A DNA stretch of 64,000 nt from Pseudobacteriovorax antillogorgiicola (GTDB taxonomy: Bacteria; Bdellovibrionota_B; Oligoflexia; Oligoflexales; Oligoflexaceae). The DNA lies in the NCBI RefSeq assembly GCF_900177345.1, contig NZ_FWZT01000020.1:62001-126000 (forward strand). The letters run 5' to 3'. Below are positions 54,214 to 63,162 of the stretch, piece after piece. How positions within the stretch are numbered: position 1 is the stretch's first letter; each line of letters opens with the position of its first letter. The position numbers were made by a program, and so were the translations under genes. The notes beneath the pieces were generated by a model that was not told the DNA's origin, did not search any database, and saw only the letters and a program-made list of their open reading frames with translations.

Positions 54214-55938
54214 TTGTACTCGTTGAGACCATATCAAACTGAAGCTGTAAGTTCTGTCATCGCCCATTTTAGGAAGACTCGGCATCCTGCTCTTGTGGTC
54301 CTGCCTACCGGAGCCGGAAAGTCATTGGTTATCGCTGAGCTGGCTCGCATGGCCCGTGGGCGCGTGCTGTGCCTCGCCCACGTGAAAGAGCTGGTGGAAC
54401 AAAATCACGGTAAGTATGAAAGTTACGATCTTGAAGCTGGGATCTTTGCTGCTGGGTTAGGCCGAAAAGATCAGGGTCAGAAGGTGATTTTCGGCAGCAT
54501 TCAATCTGTTGCCAGGGCGAAGGATGAGTTCTTTCAGGATTTCAACCTTCTAATCGTCGACGAATGTCACCGAATCTCACTCGATGAAAAAAGCCAATAT
54601 CTTCAGGTCATCCGCAAAATGCAGCGCGCCAATCCAAGTCTTTGTATCTTGGGCTTGACGGCGACCCCATATCGGCTCGGAATGGGTTGGATTTTCGAAT
54701 ACCACTACCGGGGCTTTGTGGGCAGCCGTGAACCACGTTTCTTCAAACACTGCGTTTTTGAGCTATCCCTCCGTTATATGATCGACCATAAATACTTGAC
54801 CCCACCCATTCGCATCGATGCTCCCGTCGCCTGCTATGACTTTAGCCAGCTACGCTTAAGCCAGAAAACAGGAACGTTCAAGCTTGCGGATATTGAAAAC
54901 TGCCTGCGCGAACAGAACCGTGTGACTCCGGGAATTGTGGGGCATATTGTCTCGTTATCTCAAGAGCGCGAGGCTGTGATGATTTTCACATCATCAGTAG
55001 CTCATGCCAAAGAAATCTTGAGCCTCCTCCCCAGCGGTGAGGCAGCTTTGGTGGTTGGTGATACCTCGGGACAAGAGCGAGATCGTATCATCCACGATTT
55101 CAAACAGCGACAGATCAAGTTCTTGGTCAATGTATCGGTTCTTACAACAGGGTTTGATGCGCCCCATGTGGATTTGATCGCACTGCTCAGGCCCACAGAA
55201 TCAGTCAGTCTGTTTCAACAAATTGTAGGTCGAGGCCTGCGCCTGTCTCCAGGTAAAAAAGACTGTCTGGTCCTTGACTACACCGGTTTAGCCTATGATC
55301 TCTTTGCTCCTGAGATCGATGATCCTAGGCCTAGCGAAGATACAGAATTGGTCAAGGTGCCTTGTCCTGAATGTGGGTTTGAAAATCAATTCTGGGGGCG
55401 CGTTGATGACGAGGGTCAGGTTATGGAGCATTTTGGCCGCAAGTGCAAAGGCGCTCATGAAAACCCTCACACACTAGAAATAGAAACGTGCTCGTTTCGA
55501 TTCCGGTTCAAAATCTGCGATGCCTGTGGGGCTGAGAATGACATCGCGGCTCGCCAGTGTCATAGCTGTAAGGAGCAAATAGTTGATGTGGATAGCCGGT
55601 TAAAGAAAGCTATGGAGCTTCGTGACGCTCATGTCATGCGCCCCGATACCATGATGTTACGGCGTTCGTTTGACAAGAAAAAAAGAGAGCGACTAGAAGT
55701 GGCTTATTTCGATGTGGATGCCCAAGCTCTCAAGGAATATTACTATTTGAGTAATAGCAGACAAGCGCAAGCTTTCTATTATAACTTTGTTAGAATGCAC
55801 ATTAGGAACCCTGGAGCGACTTTGACAATTGGTTCAGTTGATGAGGCTATTAACTCCCAGGAAAAATTTCGCATGCCCCTATTTGTGATTGCTAGAAAAA
55901 CGAAGTACTTCTGGGAAGTTCGTGAGAAGATATTCTAG
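54214..55938 (+). CDS. radD: DEAD/DEAH-box helicase RadD (YejH)
   Basis: The 574-residue superfamily-2 helicase has RPYQTEA (Q-like motif), Walker A PTGAGKS, DECH box, GLTATPYR and motif VI QIVGRGLR. The C-terminal third carries zinc-finger Cys groups (CPECGFENQF, CDACGAEN, CHSC) as in E. coli RadD, which aids recombination intermediates and double-strand-break repair. Translation starts at TTG 54214, with GGAG ten bases upstream. Length and motif order match the family. Confidence 0.92.
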   Translation: MYSLRPYQTEAVSSVIAHFRKTRHPALVVLPTGAGKSLVIAELARMARGRVLCLAHVKELVEQNHGKYESYDLEAGIFAAGLGRKDQGQKVIFGSIQSVARAKDEFFQDFNLLIVDECHRISLDEKSQYLQVIRKMQRANPSLCILGLTATPYRLGMGWIFEYHYRGFVGSREPRFFKHCVFELSLRYMIDHKYLTPPIRIDAPVACYDFSQLRLSQKTGTFKLADIENCLREQNRVTPGIVGHIVSLSQEREAVMIFTSSVAHAKEILSLLPSGEAALVVGDTSGQERDRIIHDFKQRQIKFLVNVSVLTTGFDAPHVDLIALLRPTESVSLFQQIVGRGLRLSPGKKDCLVLDYTGLAYDLFAPEIDDPRPSEDTELVKVPCPECGFENQFWGRVDDEGQVMEHFGRKCKGAHENPHTLEIETCSFRFRFKICDACGAENDIAARQCHSCKEQIVDVDSRLKKAMELRDAHVMRPDTMMLRRSFDKKKRERLEVAYFDVDAQALKEYYYLSNSRQAQAFYYNFVRMHIRNPGATLTIGSVDEAINSQEKFRMPLFVIARKTKYFWEVREKIF

Positions 55939-56245
55939 ACTGTAATCCCAACCAATCCTAAGGTACCCGAAGAATTGTAGCTTCTTAAGATACTTGGGCC
56001 TCTCCCTTGTTTACCTTTCAAACACGGTCTCTGCAAAGCAATTAAGCGATTCCTGATCTACCCCGATTGCTCTAGGAACCGGCCCCGGTAATAGTGTCTT
56101 GGGATGGGATACTACGATGGTCGGAGCAATAATTTGAGCTTAGAGAACGTCACATGGGTAACTTCAGGACTAAGATGGAGTTTTCTTGGCTTATGTATTT
56201 ATGTCAAGAAGGGGGGCAACCGCCCTTCATGAAGGGAGGCCAGTT

Positions 56246-56857
56246 TTGGATAGTCTTGAGAAATTTTCATGGGATGACGTGCGAAAGCACCTTGGTGTTG
56301 GAATACAAAAAGCATCACACACCCTAGACGCAATGATCACGGAACCCATGGCGATTGAGATTCAGGAGTCGGATTTCACCCACTATCAAGATATAGGTAC
56401 GGCATTCTATGGAGTGCCGGTAGGAGTTGTTATTTCCTCGTTCGAGGGGCCGGTATCAGGCCAGGCTTTGGCGATATTCAATGATCAGGCAGCCCAGTAT
56501 CTCTTGTCGTCGTTGGTACCAACAATCGAAGCCCCATACCCTGAACGAGACGCTCTCAAAGAATCCATACTGATCGAGGTGGGGAACATTATTTTTAAGT
56601 CGCTTATGAGTACCATCGTCAAGAGAGGTGGCAGGAAGTTCAGCTACCGAATACCTGAAGTGCAAACGGAAGGGCATTTTGAACCAGATACGTTGAATAA
56701 ATTTGGAAGCTTTACGGATCTAAATTCCATTCTAGTAGAAACCAAACTGGTTTCAGGCCCTTACTCCTTTGGCAATATCGCGATACTCATCCAATTTGAA
56801 AACGTTGATGGCTGGCTTAGTCATTGGAAGGAATCTCTTGATGTTCGGCTCGCATGA
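56246..56857 (+). CDS. CheC/CheX-like phosphatase-family protein
   Basis: The 203-residue protein starts at TTG 56246, six bases after a strong GGGAGG. Longer in-frame starts (TTG 56186, ATG 56201) are possible but have weaker SDs. The CheC/CheX/FliY phosphatase consensus [DS]-x3-E-x2-N is present once as S107-E111-N114 (KESILIEVGNIIFKSL). An N-terminal helix with LDAMITEPMAIEI precedes it. It would dephosphorylate a receiver domain. Its 3' end overlaps a hybrid histidine kinase gene by 17 bases, so the receiver of that kinase is the likely substrate. Confidence 0.78.
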   Translation: MDSLEKFSWDDVRKHLGVGIQKASHTLDAMITEPMAIEIQESDFTHYQDIGTAFYGVPVGVVISSFEGPVSGQALAIFNDQAAQYLLSSLVPTIEAPYPERDALKESILIEVGNIIFKSLMSTIVKRGGRKFSYRIPEVQTEGHFEPDTLNKFGSFTDLNSILVETKLVSGPYSFGNIAILIQFENVDGWLSHWKESLDVRLA

Positions 56858-58439
56858 TCCCTATGGTCTTTTTAATCACCTTCCTCATGGCTACTGTGTT
56901 CTGAATAAGGATCTTAAGGTGATCTTTTGGAATGCGGTGCTTGAGCATTGGTCTGGCTTGGCACGCAAGGATGTGCTTGGCAAGCCATTGCAGGACTTTT
57001 GCCCGAAGCTAAAAGAAGGAATCTATGAAGACCGCTTTAAGCTGGCGATCGATCTCTCGGTTCCAGCCGTTTTTTCTGCTCAAATCCACAAGTTTGTGAT
57101 TCCCTGTCCTTTAGATAGTGACGATGAGGATTATCAAACCCATCAGACTTATCTTCTCCCCTTGGATTCAGGGGACTTGGTCATCCTGATCGAAAATGTC
57201 AGCAAAACCCAGGAGGTGATGAGCAACTATCGCAAGCTGGTAACAAAACTCAAAGTCGCAGAGCGAAAAGCTCTGGCCGCAGAACGATCTAAGTCGAGCT
57301 TCTTGGCGAATATGAGCCACGAGATTCGAACTCTTCTTAATGGCATCATTGGCCTGTGCGAGGAAATCGCTGCCGAGACCAAAGCTACTAGCCCTCACTA
57401 CCATCTTCTGGACTTGGTAATTCAAAGCGGACACAACCTGACCACGATCATTAACGATATTTTGGATTATTCGAAAATCGAAGCTCATAAACTCGAATTG
57501 AGCCCTAGTGTTGTTTCTGTTAAAGAAGTCTTGGCCGGGACTTTGACTCTGTATCAGGGTATGGCCTTGGCCCGGCATGTGGGGCTGGAACTCGATGTGG
57601 CTGATTCTATGAAACTCGTTAGTGTCGATAAAATGAGACTTCAACAGATTGTTGGCAACCTTGTGTCAAACGGAATCAAGTTTAGTGAAGGTGGTCAAGT
57701 TTTGATCCAAGCTAAATTAGATGAGGACACCCCTCCTCAGCTTGATATTCAGATTAAGGATAGCGGCATCGGAATCAGCGAGAAGCAACTTGTCAAGTTT
57801 TTTAAGCCATTCAGTCAGGCTGATCACCGTACATCAGAGCGCTACGGCGGTACTGGCTTGGGCCTAAGCATTGTCAAATCTTTAACGGAATTGATGAGAG
57901 GTACAATACATGTGGAGAGTGAGCTGGGTGTAGGAACTCGTTTCTTGATTACTCTTCCCGTTGAGATTGCAGAAGGTATTAGCTTACCGGTTTTAGAAAT
58001 GCTTTCTCAGGATCACAAGGCATCATTGGATCTAAAGCATCTGAATGTCCTGGTGGCAGAAGATAACCGTGTCAATAGCCTGGTGACAGAGCGTTTTCTT
58101 AAGCACTATGGAATCTCCGCAGATTTTGTAGAAAATGGAGAGCAGGCTGTGACAATGGTGCAGACAAAGGCTTATGACCTCGTGCTCATGGACTGCTACA
58201 TGCCGCAGGTCGATGGCTATCAGGCGACCCAGAGAATTCGCCAACTCAACCTTCAACAGCAACCCTACATCGTTGCCTTAACAGCCAGCGTCCTCGAAGA
58301 CGATCTTCAGTTGTGTCTAGATTCAGGAATGAATGAGGTGATGGCGAAGTCTATCATGAGACCAGTCTTAGAGAGTGTCTTGAAAAACCTTCCTGATGCA
58401 GTTCCCAAGCATGCTGAACTTATCAAGAAGAGAGCGTAA
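56841..58439 (+). CDS. PAS-HisKA-HATPase-REC hybrid histidine kinase
   Basis: The 532-residue cytoplasmic kinase starts at ATG 56841 (AAGGAA seven bases before). An N-terminal PAS-like domain (LPHGYCVLNKDLKVIFWN) is followed by HisKA with His160 in LANMSHEIRTLLNGI. The HATPase domain has an N-box (LVSNGIKF), G1 (DSGIGIS) and G2 (GGTGLGLSI). A C-terminal receiver has Asp451 (VLMDCYMPQVDG). There is no membrane segment. It is translationally coupled to the upstream CheC-like gene, an uncommon pairing. Confidence 0.92.
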   Translation: MFGSHDPYGLFNHLPHGYCVLNKDLKVIFWNAVLEHWSGLARKDVLGKPLQDFCPKLKEGIYEDRFKLAIDLSVPAVFSAQIHKFVIPCPLDSDDEDYQTHQTYLLPLDSGDLVILIENVSKTQEVMSNYRKLVTKLKVAERKALAAERSKSSFLANMSHEIRTLLNGIIGLCEEIAAETKATSPHYHLLDLVIQSGHNLTTIINDILDYSKIEAHKLELSPSVVSVKEVLAGTLTLYQGMALARHVGLELDVADSMKLVSVDKMRLQQIVGNLVSNGIKFSEGGQVLIQAKLDEDTPPQLDIQIKDSGIGISEKQLVKFFKPFSQADHRTSERYGGTGLGLSIVKSLTELMRGTIHVESELGVGTRFLITLPVEIAEGISLPVLEMLSQDHKASLDLKHLNVLVAEDNRVNSLVTERFLKHYGISADFVENGEQAVTMVQTKAYDLVLMDCYMPQVDGYQATQRIRQLNLQQQPYIVALTASVLEDDLQLCLDSGMNEVMAKSIMRPVLESVLKNLPDAVPKHAELIKKRA

Positions 58440-58513
58440 TTTTTGGCTTAATAAAGTGATCTAGAGAAAATCCCGCTATCCTTGTGCAGGATTTCCCAGA
58501 GGCCAGGGTTGCT

Positions 58514-59380
58514 CTAGTTGTCGCAGACATTCCCACCCAGGTCTTTCATGTCTTGGCATTTTGGTCCGCAGTGGCCGTTGAATAGCCCAGTCGCCGCGAT
58601 AGTACCGACGCCACCCATGGCATCGCGAGCAGCGCCACCCGACTTGCTTCCCTCATCGCCACAGTTATTTCGCCGACCTTCTTTACTTGCCATTGAAGCC
58701 GTAGAATTGATATATGCCTGGCAGACGTCGTGAATCACCAGACTAGCATATCGTTTGTTGTATTCGCTGATCTCTTGACCCCGATCATCGATGCCGCAGT
58801 GTGCCCCGCAGAGCCCGATGCATGAGGATGCATAGCCGACCTGTTTGGGGCCTCTTTCAACACAAACGTTGTAGTATATCGTCTTTCGGCGCCTTTTAAT
58901 AGCATGCTTGGTCTTTTTGGATCGTCGCTCATAACGTAGGCATTGATTGTTATCAAGGGCATGCCAAGGCTCAATTAAATCAGTAACAACTGCACATTTG
59001 CAGTTATCGTTGTTCTTGTCTCCAGGAGAAAAAACGGCCACATACTTCTCTCCTTCCTCTACGGTACTATCATCGTAGCGATTGACCTTTCGAATGTTTA
59101 ACACCTTGCCACCCAGTGCTGATTTCGTCCAGCAGTCACAGTCGAATACATCACCATGAACTTTATTATTCACATCTACGACAGGGGCTTCGCTACTACA
59201 CGCATCCCAGCGCTTCTGGGCTAATTTCGTACTGTCGTTGTCACATAGGTGGTTCTTGCGAAGTTTGTCGATTAGCTTTCCAGCCTCCGCATCGCCGGCC
59301 GGTACGTACCATAGAAGGAATAGGGTGAAAAGGCTGAGGGCTTTGAGACTTGTCATTCGGAATCTAGTTTTCTGCTGCAT
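58514..59380 (-). CDS. Secreted Cys-rich protein with phospholipase-A2-like His-Asp motif
   Basis: The 288-residue protein has a Sec signal (cleavage about residue 33). The mature part has about 20 Cys, implying many disulfides. Residues 191-196 (CGAHCG) followed by H217-D218-x-C220 in VIHDVCQAY resemble the calcium loop and catalytic HD-x-C of secreted phospholipase A2. A basic KKTKHAIKRRRK segment precedes it. The match is only local and the rest is unrecognised, so an enzymatic role is tentative. AGGA precedes the ATG. Confidence 0.65.
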   Translation of the reverse strand: MQQKTRFRMTSLKALSLFTLFLLWYVPAGDAEAGKLIDKLRKNHLCDNDSTKLAQKRWDACSSEAPVVDVNNKVHGDVFDCDCWTKSALGGKVLNIRKVNRYDDSTVEEGEKYVAVFSPGDKNNDNCKCAVVTDLIEPWHALDNNQCLRYERRSKKTKHAIKRRRKTIYYNVCVERGPKQVGYASSCIGLCGAHCGIDDRGQEISEYNKRYASLVIHDVCQAYINSTASMASKEGRRNNCGDEGSKSGGAARDAMGGVGTIAATGLFNGHCGPKCQDMKDLGGNVCDN

Positions 59381-59779
59381 GGTTGGTCCTAATAATTTCT
59401 AATGATTAAAAAAACTTGTTTGCTAATCGCTCCGCTTCTTGCAAGATACTGACCGTTATCTAACACACTGATAAATTTGGACCAAGTATCTCGGATGTCG
59501 TGGCCTTGTACGATCGCTCTTTACATCGGAGAGGGGAAAGGCACACTAACAAAAGATCAGAAAAGCATCCTATTCTTGGAACAACGTTTTATAAACGCCA
59601 TTCCGCCACGGATCACCTTCTATCGGATGTGATCTTGTGATTTGATTTGATTTAAAGTAGGTTTTGGCGACTCCAGAAACATCCTTTTGAGATAAGGTAT
59701 TAGATTTCTAGAAAAAAGATGTATTTAGCAAAATAGACGCCCATCAAAAAGGGAGATATTGGACCCAGAGGCCCCCTAG
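59381..59779. other. Intergenic region without recognisable features
   Basis: These 399 bases lie between two minus-strand genes. They are AT-rich and should contain the promoter of the Cys-rich protein near 59381. No open frame with an SD, strong hairpin or repeat is visible. Confidence 0.5.
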
Positions 59780-60538
59780 TTAAATACCTCTAAAGCCAAA
59801 CTTCTTTAGAATGGCAAGGTAGGTTCCGTCCTTTTTGATTTCCCGTATGCCTGTATTGAAATCTTCGATGATACGGGAGTTGCTCTTCCGTACTTTGCTA
59901 GACAATAGATGTAAACTACTTTCGTTAAGAATTGGATCTATATAGACGAGGGGAGGTCTGTCTCGTACCTTGAATTTATTTAATCGATGGAGCAATATTT
60001 CTTCCGAAATCACTATCATATCGACTCTTCTAGTGAGGAGCTTCCGTATATTCAAGAGGGGTGATTTTGCGACATCCTTGATTAGGTAGTCGGCCTTATC
60101 GAAATCCTCACGATTAGCAAAGCCTTGAGATACACCGATTTTGAAGCCTTTGAGGTCCACCAAGCTTTTGTAGTTGCGAATCTTTGAGTCCTTATGGGCT
60201 ACGATTCGAATTTTTACATTGTATATGGGGTCGCTTATAAAAAATTTTTTCTCACGGTCTTTTGTGTGATAGGCGCCCATCAGAATATCGTACTGACCCG
60301 ACTCAACAAGAATCATTGCCCGTTGCCAAGGCATGAACTCTATTGTAGTCCGAAGTCCGACTCTTTTAAATGATTCATTTACCAGCTCGGTAATGACACC
60401 TTGGTTTTTTAAGTTCTCTCCGTAATAGGGCTCCCAGTTGAGCGTTGTCATTTTTATGATCTTACCTTCGGCAGAAAACGCACAGGTTGTGATTGCTAAC
60501 TTGAGAAAAGTCAGACCCAAAAAGGTCTTCGAAACCAT
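59780..60538 (-). CDS. Periplasmic solute-binding protein, family 3 (PBPb-like)
   Basis: The 252-residue protein has a signal peptide (cleavage about 23, FSAEG) and a type-II periplasmic binding fold. Hallmarks are LNWEPYYGEN, GVITELVNESFKRVGL, FMPWQRAM and DILMGAYHTKDREK. This is the amino-acid / polar-ligand SBP_bac_3 family. No permease or ATPase gene is adjacent, so it may serve a remote transporter or a sensory role. The gene ends 125 bases upstream of the next operon's stop region. Confidence 0.82.
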   Translation of the reverse strand: MVSKTFLGLTFLKLAITTCAFSAEGKIIKMTTLNWEPYYGENLKNQGVITELVNESFKRVGLRTTIEFMPWQRAMILVESGQYDILMGAYHTKDREKKFFISDPIYNVKIRIVAHKDSKIRNYKSLVDLKGFKIGVSQGFANREDFDKADYLIKDVAKSPLLNIRKLLTRRVDMIVISEEILLHRLNKFKVRDRPPLVYIDPILNESSLHLLSSKVRKSNSRIIEDFNTGIREIKKDGTYLAILKKFGFRGI

Positions 60539-60663
60539 TTGGTTCTCCGTCGAGTGGTTGATGAAGCTGTTAAACCTAACAGTACCACTATATATACAAT
60601 AAGGGCTTGTGTTAAAAGGTGATCGAAGCTAGGTTGAGAATCTAGTATTTGGTTGATACTTAA

Positions 60664-62955
60664 TTAGAACTTCGCTTTGAGTCCGGCGAGAAATGTTCTT
60701 TTGGGTTGAGGTATCAATGAGTTTCTAAATCCTGCGGCAGGTTGATTACGATTTATCCCAGAATCCGCTTGCTCACCCCCAGGGTGAAAATACTCATTGT
60801 CCAGGATGTTTTGTACCTTTAGGGTTAAAGAAACTTCTTTGTTGGGTCTATAAGCAAACGCAGTATCAATATTCAGGTAACCATCAAGGGCCTCATTATC
60901 TCGCCTTAATGGGTTTCTTAGGTATAGATCGCGAGACGAGACATAGTTCAAGGCATAGTTCATATTGAATTGCTCTGCGGTCGGTAAGTTTACGATAAGA
61001 TTGGCTTTGTGAGGTGCTATGTCGCCAAGATCTTCCATACTCCCGTTGTCTATCCAGCCCTGTCCCTCTTCTGTTGAGGCGTTGTCACCTTTTACGAATA
61101 CTCCGTGGTCATAGGTGATGCTTGACTTCGAAATAGTATATGTGTAGTTGAAATCAACTTCAGCATCTCTGCTGGAAAGTGGACTCAAAAATGAGTAGTT
61201 CATCTTATATTCGAGCCCATAAACTTCTCTCTCTCCCGCATTTTCAGCTTCTTCTTTGACGACATCCTCATAACTTGAGAAAAAAGAGCCGACTTCATGA
61301 TACAACTTACCAAAAACATGTGTGAAAACTACTTCTGCATTTCGGACTTTTTCTGGCTTTAGGTCCTCGTTTCCAGCACGGCCATTCCATCCACCATATA
61401 CTTGAAGAGGGGCTGGTTCTTGAAAAGCGGTCCCTAATATTAATTTGAACGCCATAGTTTTTTTCGGCTTATAGATCACAGAGAATCGAGGATTGATACT
61501 AGCTCCATAGGAAGTGTTTTCGTCATATCTTATTCCTGAATTATATGTCCAGTTTTCGCTTGGTTTGTAGAGAGCTAGTGCATAAATTCCAGCATCTGTC
61601 GTATAGACTCGATTGCCAGAACCAGAGTGAGTCCAAGGGTCTGGTATTGGCATCGACACCACTTCGGAATCCTCTGCTGATTGCACACTGTCTCCGCAAT
61701 TAACTCCAAGAACTGTTTTGGTTCCGTTGTTAGCTGTTGGTATAGGATTGCCGTCAGCATCGTTTGTACACCAATATCCAGGAATGATGTAAGCCTTTTG
61801 GAGATTCTTACGTTCTACCTTCAGCCCTGCGAGAATCCTAAGGCTTGATGATAGTTCAAATTCAAAATCTTGATTTAATAGAGCCGCCCAGCTATCGGAT
61901 CTCCAATGAGTAAGAGTGATTCCCTTGTAGGCATCTTCATCTCCTTCTTGAGATGGATGGTAGTAGCCTTCAGCCCAATCGCCGTAAGTTGAGCTTTCTC
62001 GATATTGAAGAAATGTCTTCGAATTGAAGCTGCTCCCTGCAAAGCTATAATCTGAAAATATTCTAGTTGATCCGCCTCCCCATGGCGTATTAGATTGAGC
62101 TTTTACAGACGAATAAAACGGTCCATATGCCTGCTGACGATCTCTGTATTCAACGGCTAGAGAGAATTTACCTGTCTCAAGAGAAACCGAAACAAACTTA
62201 TTTTCTTTGGGGTTTATATTGTCACCAATATTGCCAGTGAATGAGTTTGACTTGTGATCGACAATTGGCCCCCAGACATCTCGATTGTCATAAAAACCAG
62301 TGTATGATTTTTCATCCCAAGTCCAATCAAAACCTTTGCTCTGGTGATACTTTGCGTCAACTGAGAAAGAAAACGACCCTAGGTTACCAGATGAACGAGC
62401 ATCTAGAATCTTTGTTTCTTTTGTGCCAAAAGATATTTTTGCGTAGTTCTCTAGTTGACCAGACTCTAAATCTTGAGACTTCTTAGTGATAAAGTTAATG
62501 ATTCCGAGAAATGCATTAGGACCATATACTGCTGATGTTGGACCATATAAAACTTCAATGCGACTAAAGCTCTCAAGGGGCAAAACATGGTTGATGTCAG
62601 GATTATGTGTCCAAAGATTATTGATATTTTGCCCATCAATCATAACTAGAGTTCTTTGGAGAAAAGGGGTTCTATAACCTCTTTGGTAAGCAATGTCCCA
62701 AGCCGATGTACCAATAACATCAAAGCCTGGGAGGTCTGACAACACTTCCATGAGGTTCTCATAGCCCCGATTGATGATGTCATCCTCTGTGATAACAATT
62801 ATTGATGCTGGTGCATCCATTATCGATTCTTTGTTAGATGATGCTGTTTCCACTTCTAGGCTTAGAATATCGCTCAAAGACATATCCAACGAATTGCTGT
62901 CAGCTACTGATCTTAAGGGCAGCAAAAAAATCAGACCTGATAATATGGCTCTCAT
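60664..62955 (-). CDS. TonB-dependent outer-membrane receptor
   Basis: The 763-residue receptor has a signal peptide (cleavage about 19) and the plug domain DAPASIIVITEDDIINRGYENL, followed by IEVLYGPTSAVYGPNAFLGIINFIT. A long beta-barrel ends in the outer-membrane signature LAGLKAKF. Its plug resembles the colicin I receptor / vitamin and iron group. No siderophore or vitamin genes are adjacent, so the ligand is unknown. Confidence 0.87.
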   Translation of the reverse strand: MRAILSGLIFLLPLRSVADSNSLDMSLSDILSLEVETASSNKESIMDAPASIIVITEDDIINRGYENLMEVLSDLPGFDVIGTSAWDIAYQRGYRTPFLQRTLVMIDGQNINNLWTHNPDINHVLPLESFSRIEVLYGPTSAVYGPNAFLGIINFITKKSQDLESGQLENYAKISFGTKETKILDARSSGNLGSFSFSVDAKYHQSKGFDWTWDEKSYTGFYDNRDVWGPIVDHKSNSFTGNIGDNINPKENKFVSVSLETGKFSLAVEYRDRQQAYGPFYSSVKAQSNTPWGGGSTRIFSDYSFAGSSFNSKTFLQYRESSTYGDWAEGYYHPSQEGDEDAYKGITLTHWRSDSWAALLNQDFEFELSSSLRILAGLKVERKNLQKAYIIPGYWCTNDADGNPIPTANNGTKTVLGVNCGDSVQSAEDSEVVSMPIPDPWTHSGSGNRVYTTDAGIYALALYKPSENWTYNSGIRYDENTSYGASINPRFSVIYKPKKTMAFKLILGTAFQEPAPLQVYGGWNGRAGNEDLKPEKVRNAEVVFTHVFGKLYHEVGSFFSSYEDVVKEEAENAGEREVYGLEYKMNYSFLSPLSSRDAEVDFNYTYTISKSSITYDHGVFVKGDNASTEEGQGWIDNGSMEDLGDIAPHKANLIVNLPTAEQFNMNYALNYVSSRDLYLRNPLRRDNEALDGYLNIDTAFAYRPNKEVSLTLKVQNILDNEYFHPGGEQADSGINRNQPAAGFRNSLIPQPKRTFLAGLKAKF

Positions 62956-63162
62956 TTGAACTCCTTCATTTTTAAAAATACTATCATGCCACTCTATTTT
63001 GATTCCATACAGTATTTTACCTCTTTTTGCATTGTGACCTGCGGGGAGTTTTGCAGTAGAGCTCGAAATCTAGCCAGACTCTCGCTTAGTTTCACATTCG
63101 GCTGTATCCATCATGTATCATGGCATCAATATATTCTCGTGCGGTAGGTCATCTCGGATTTT

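Noticed and set aside
59381-59779. Search for a small RNA or riboswitch in the 399-base gap
   Set aside because: No stable conserved-looking hairpin, aptamer motif or terminator could be found by eye.
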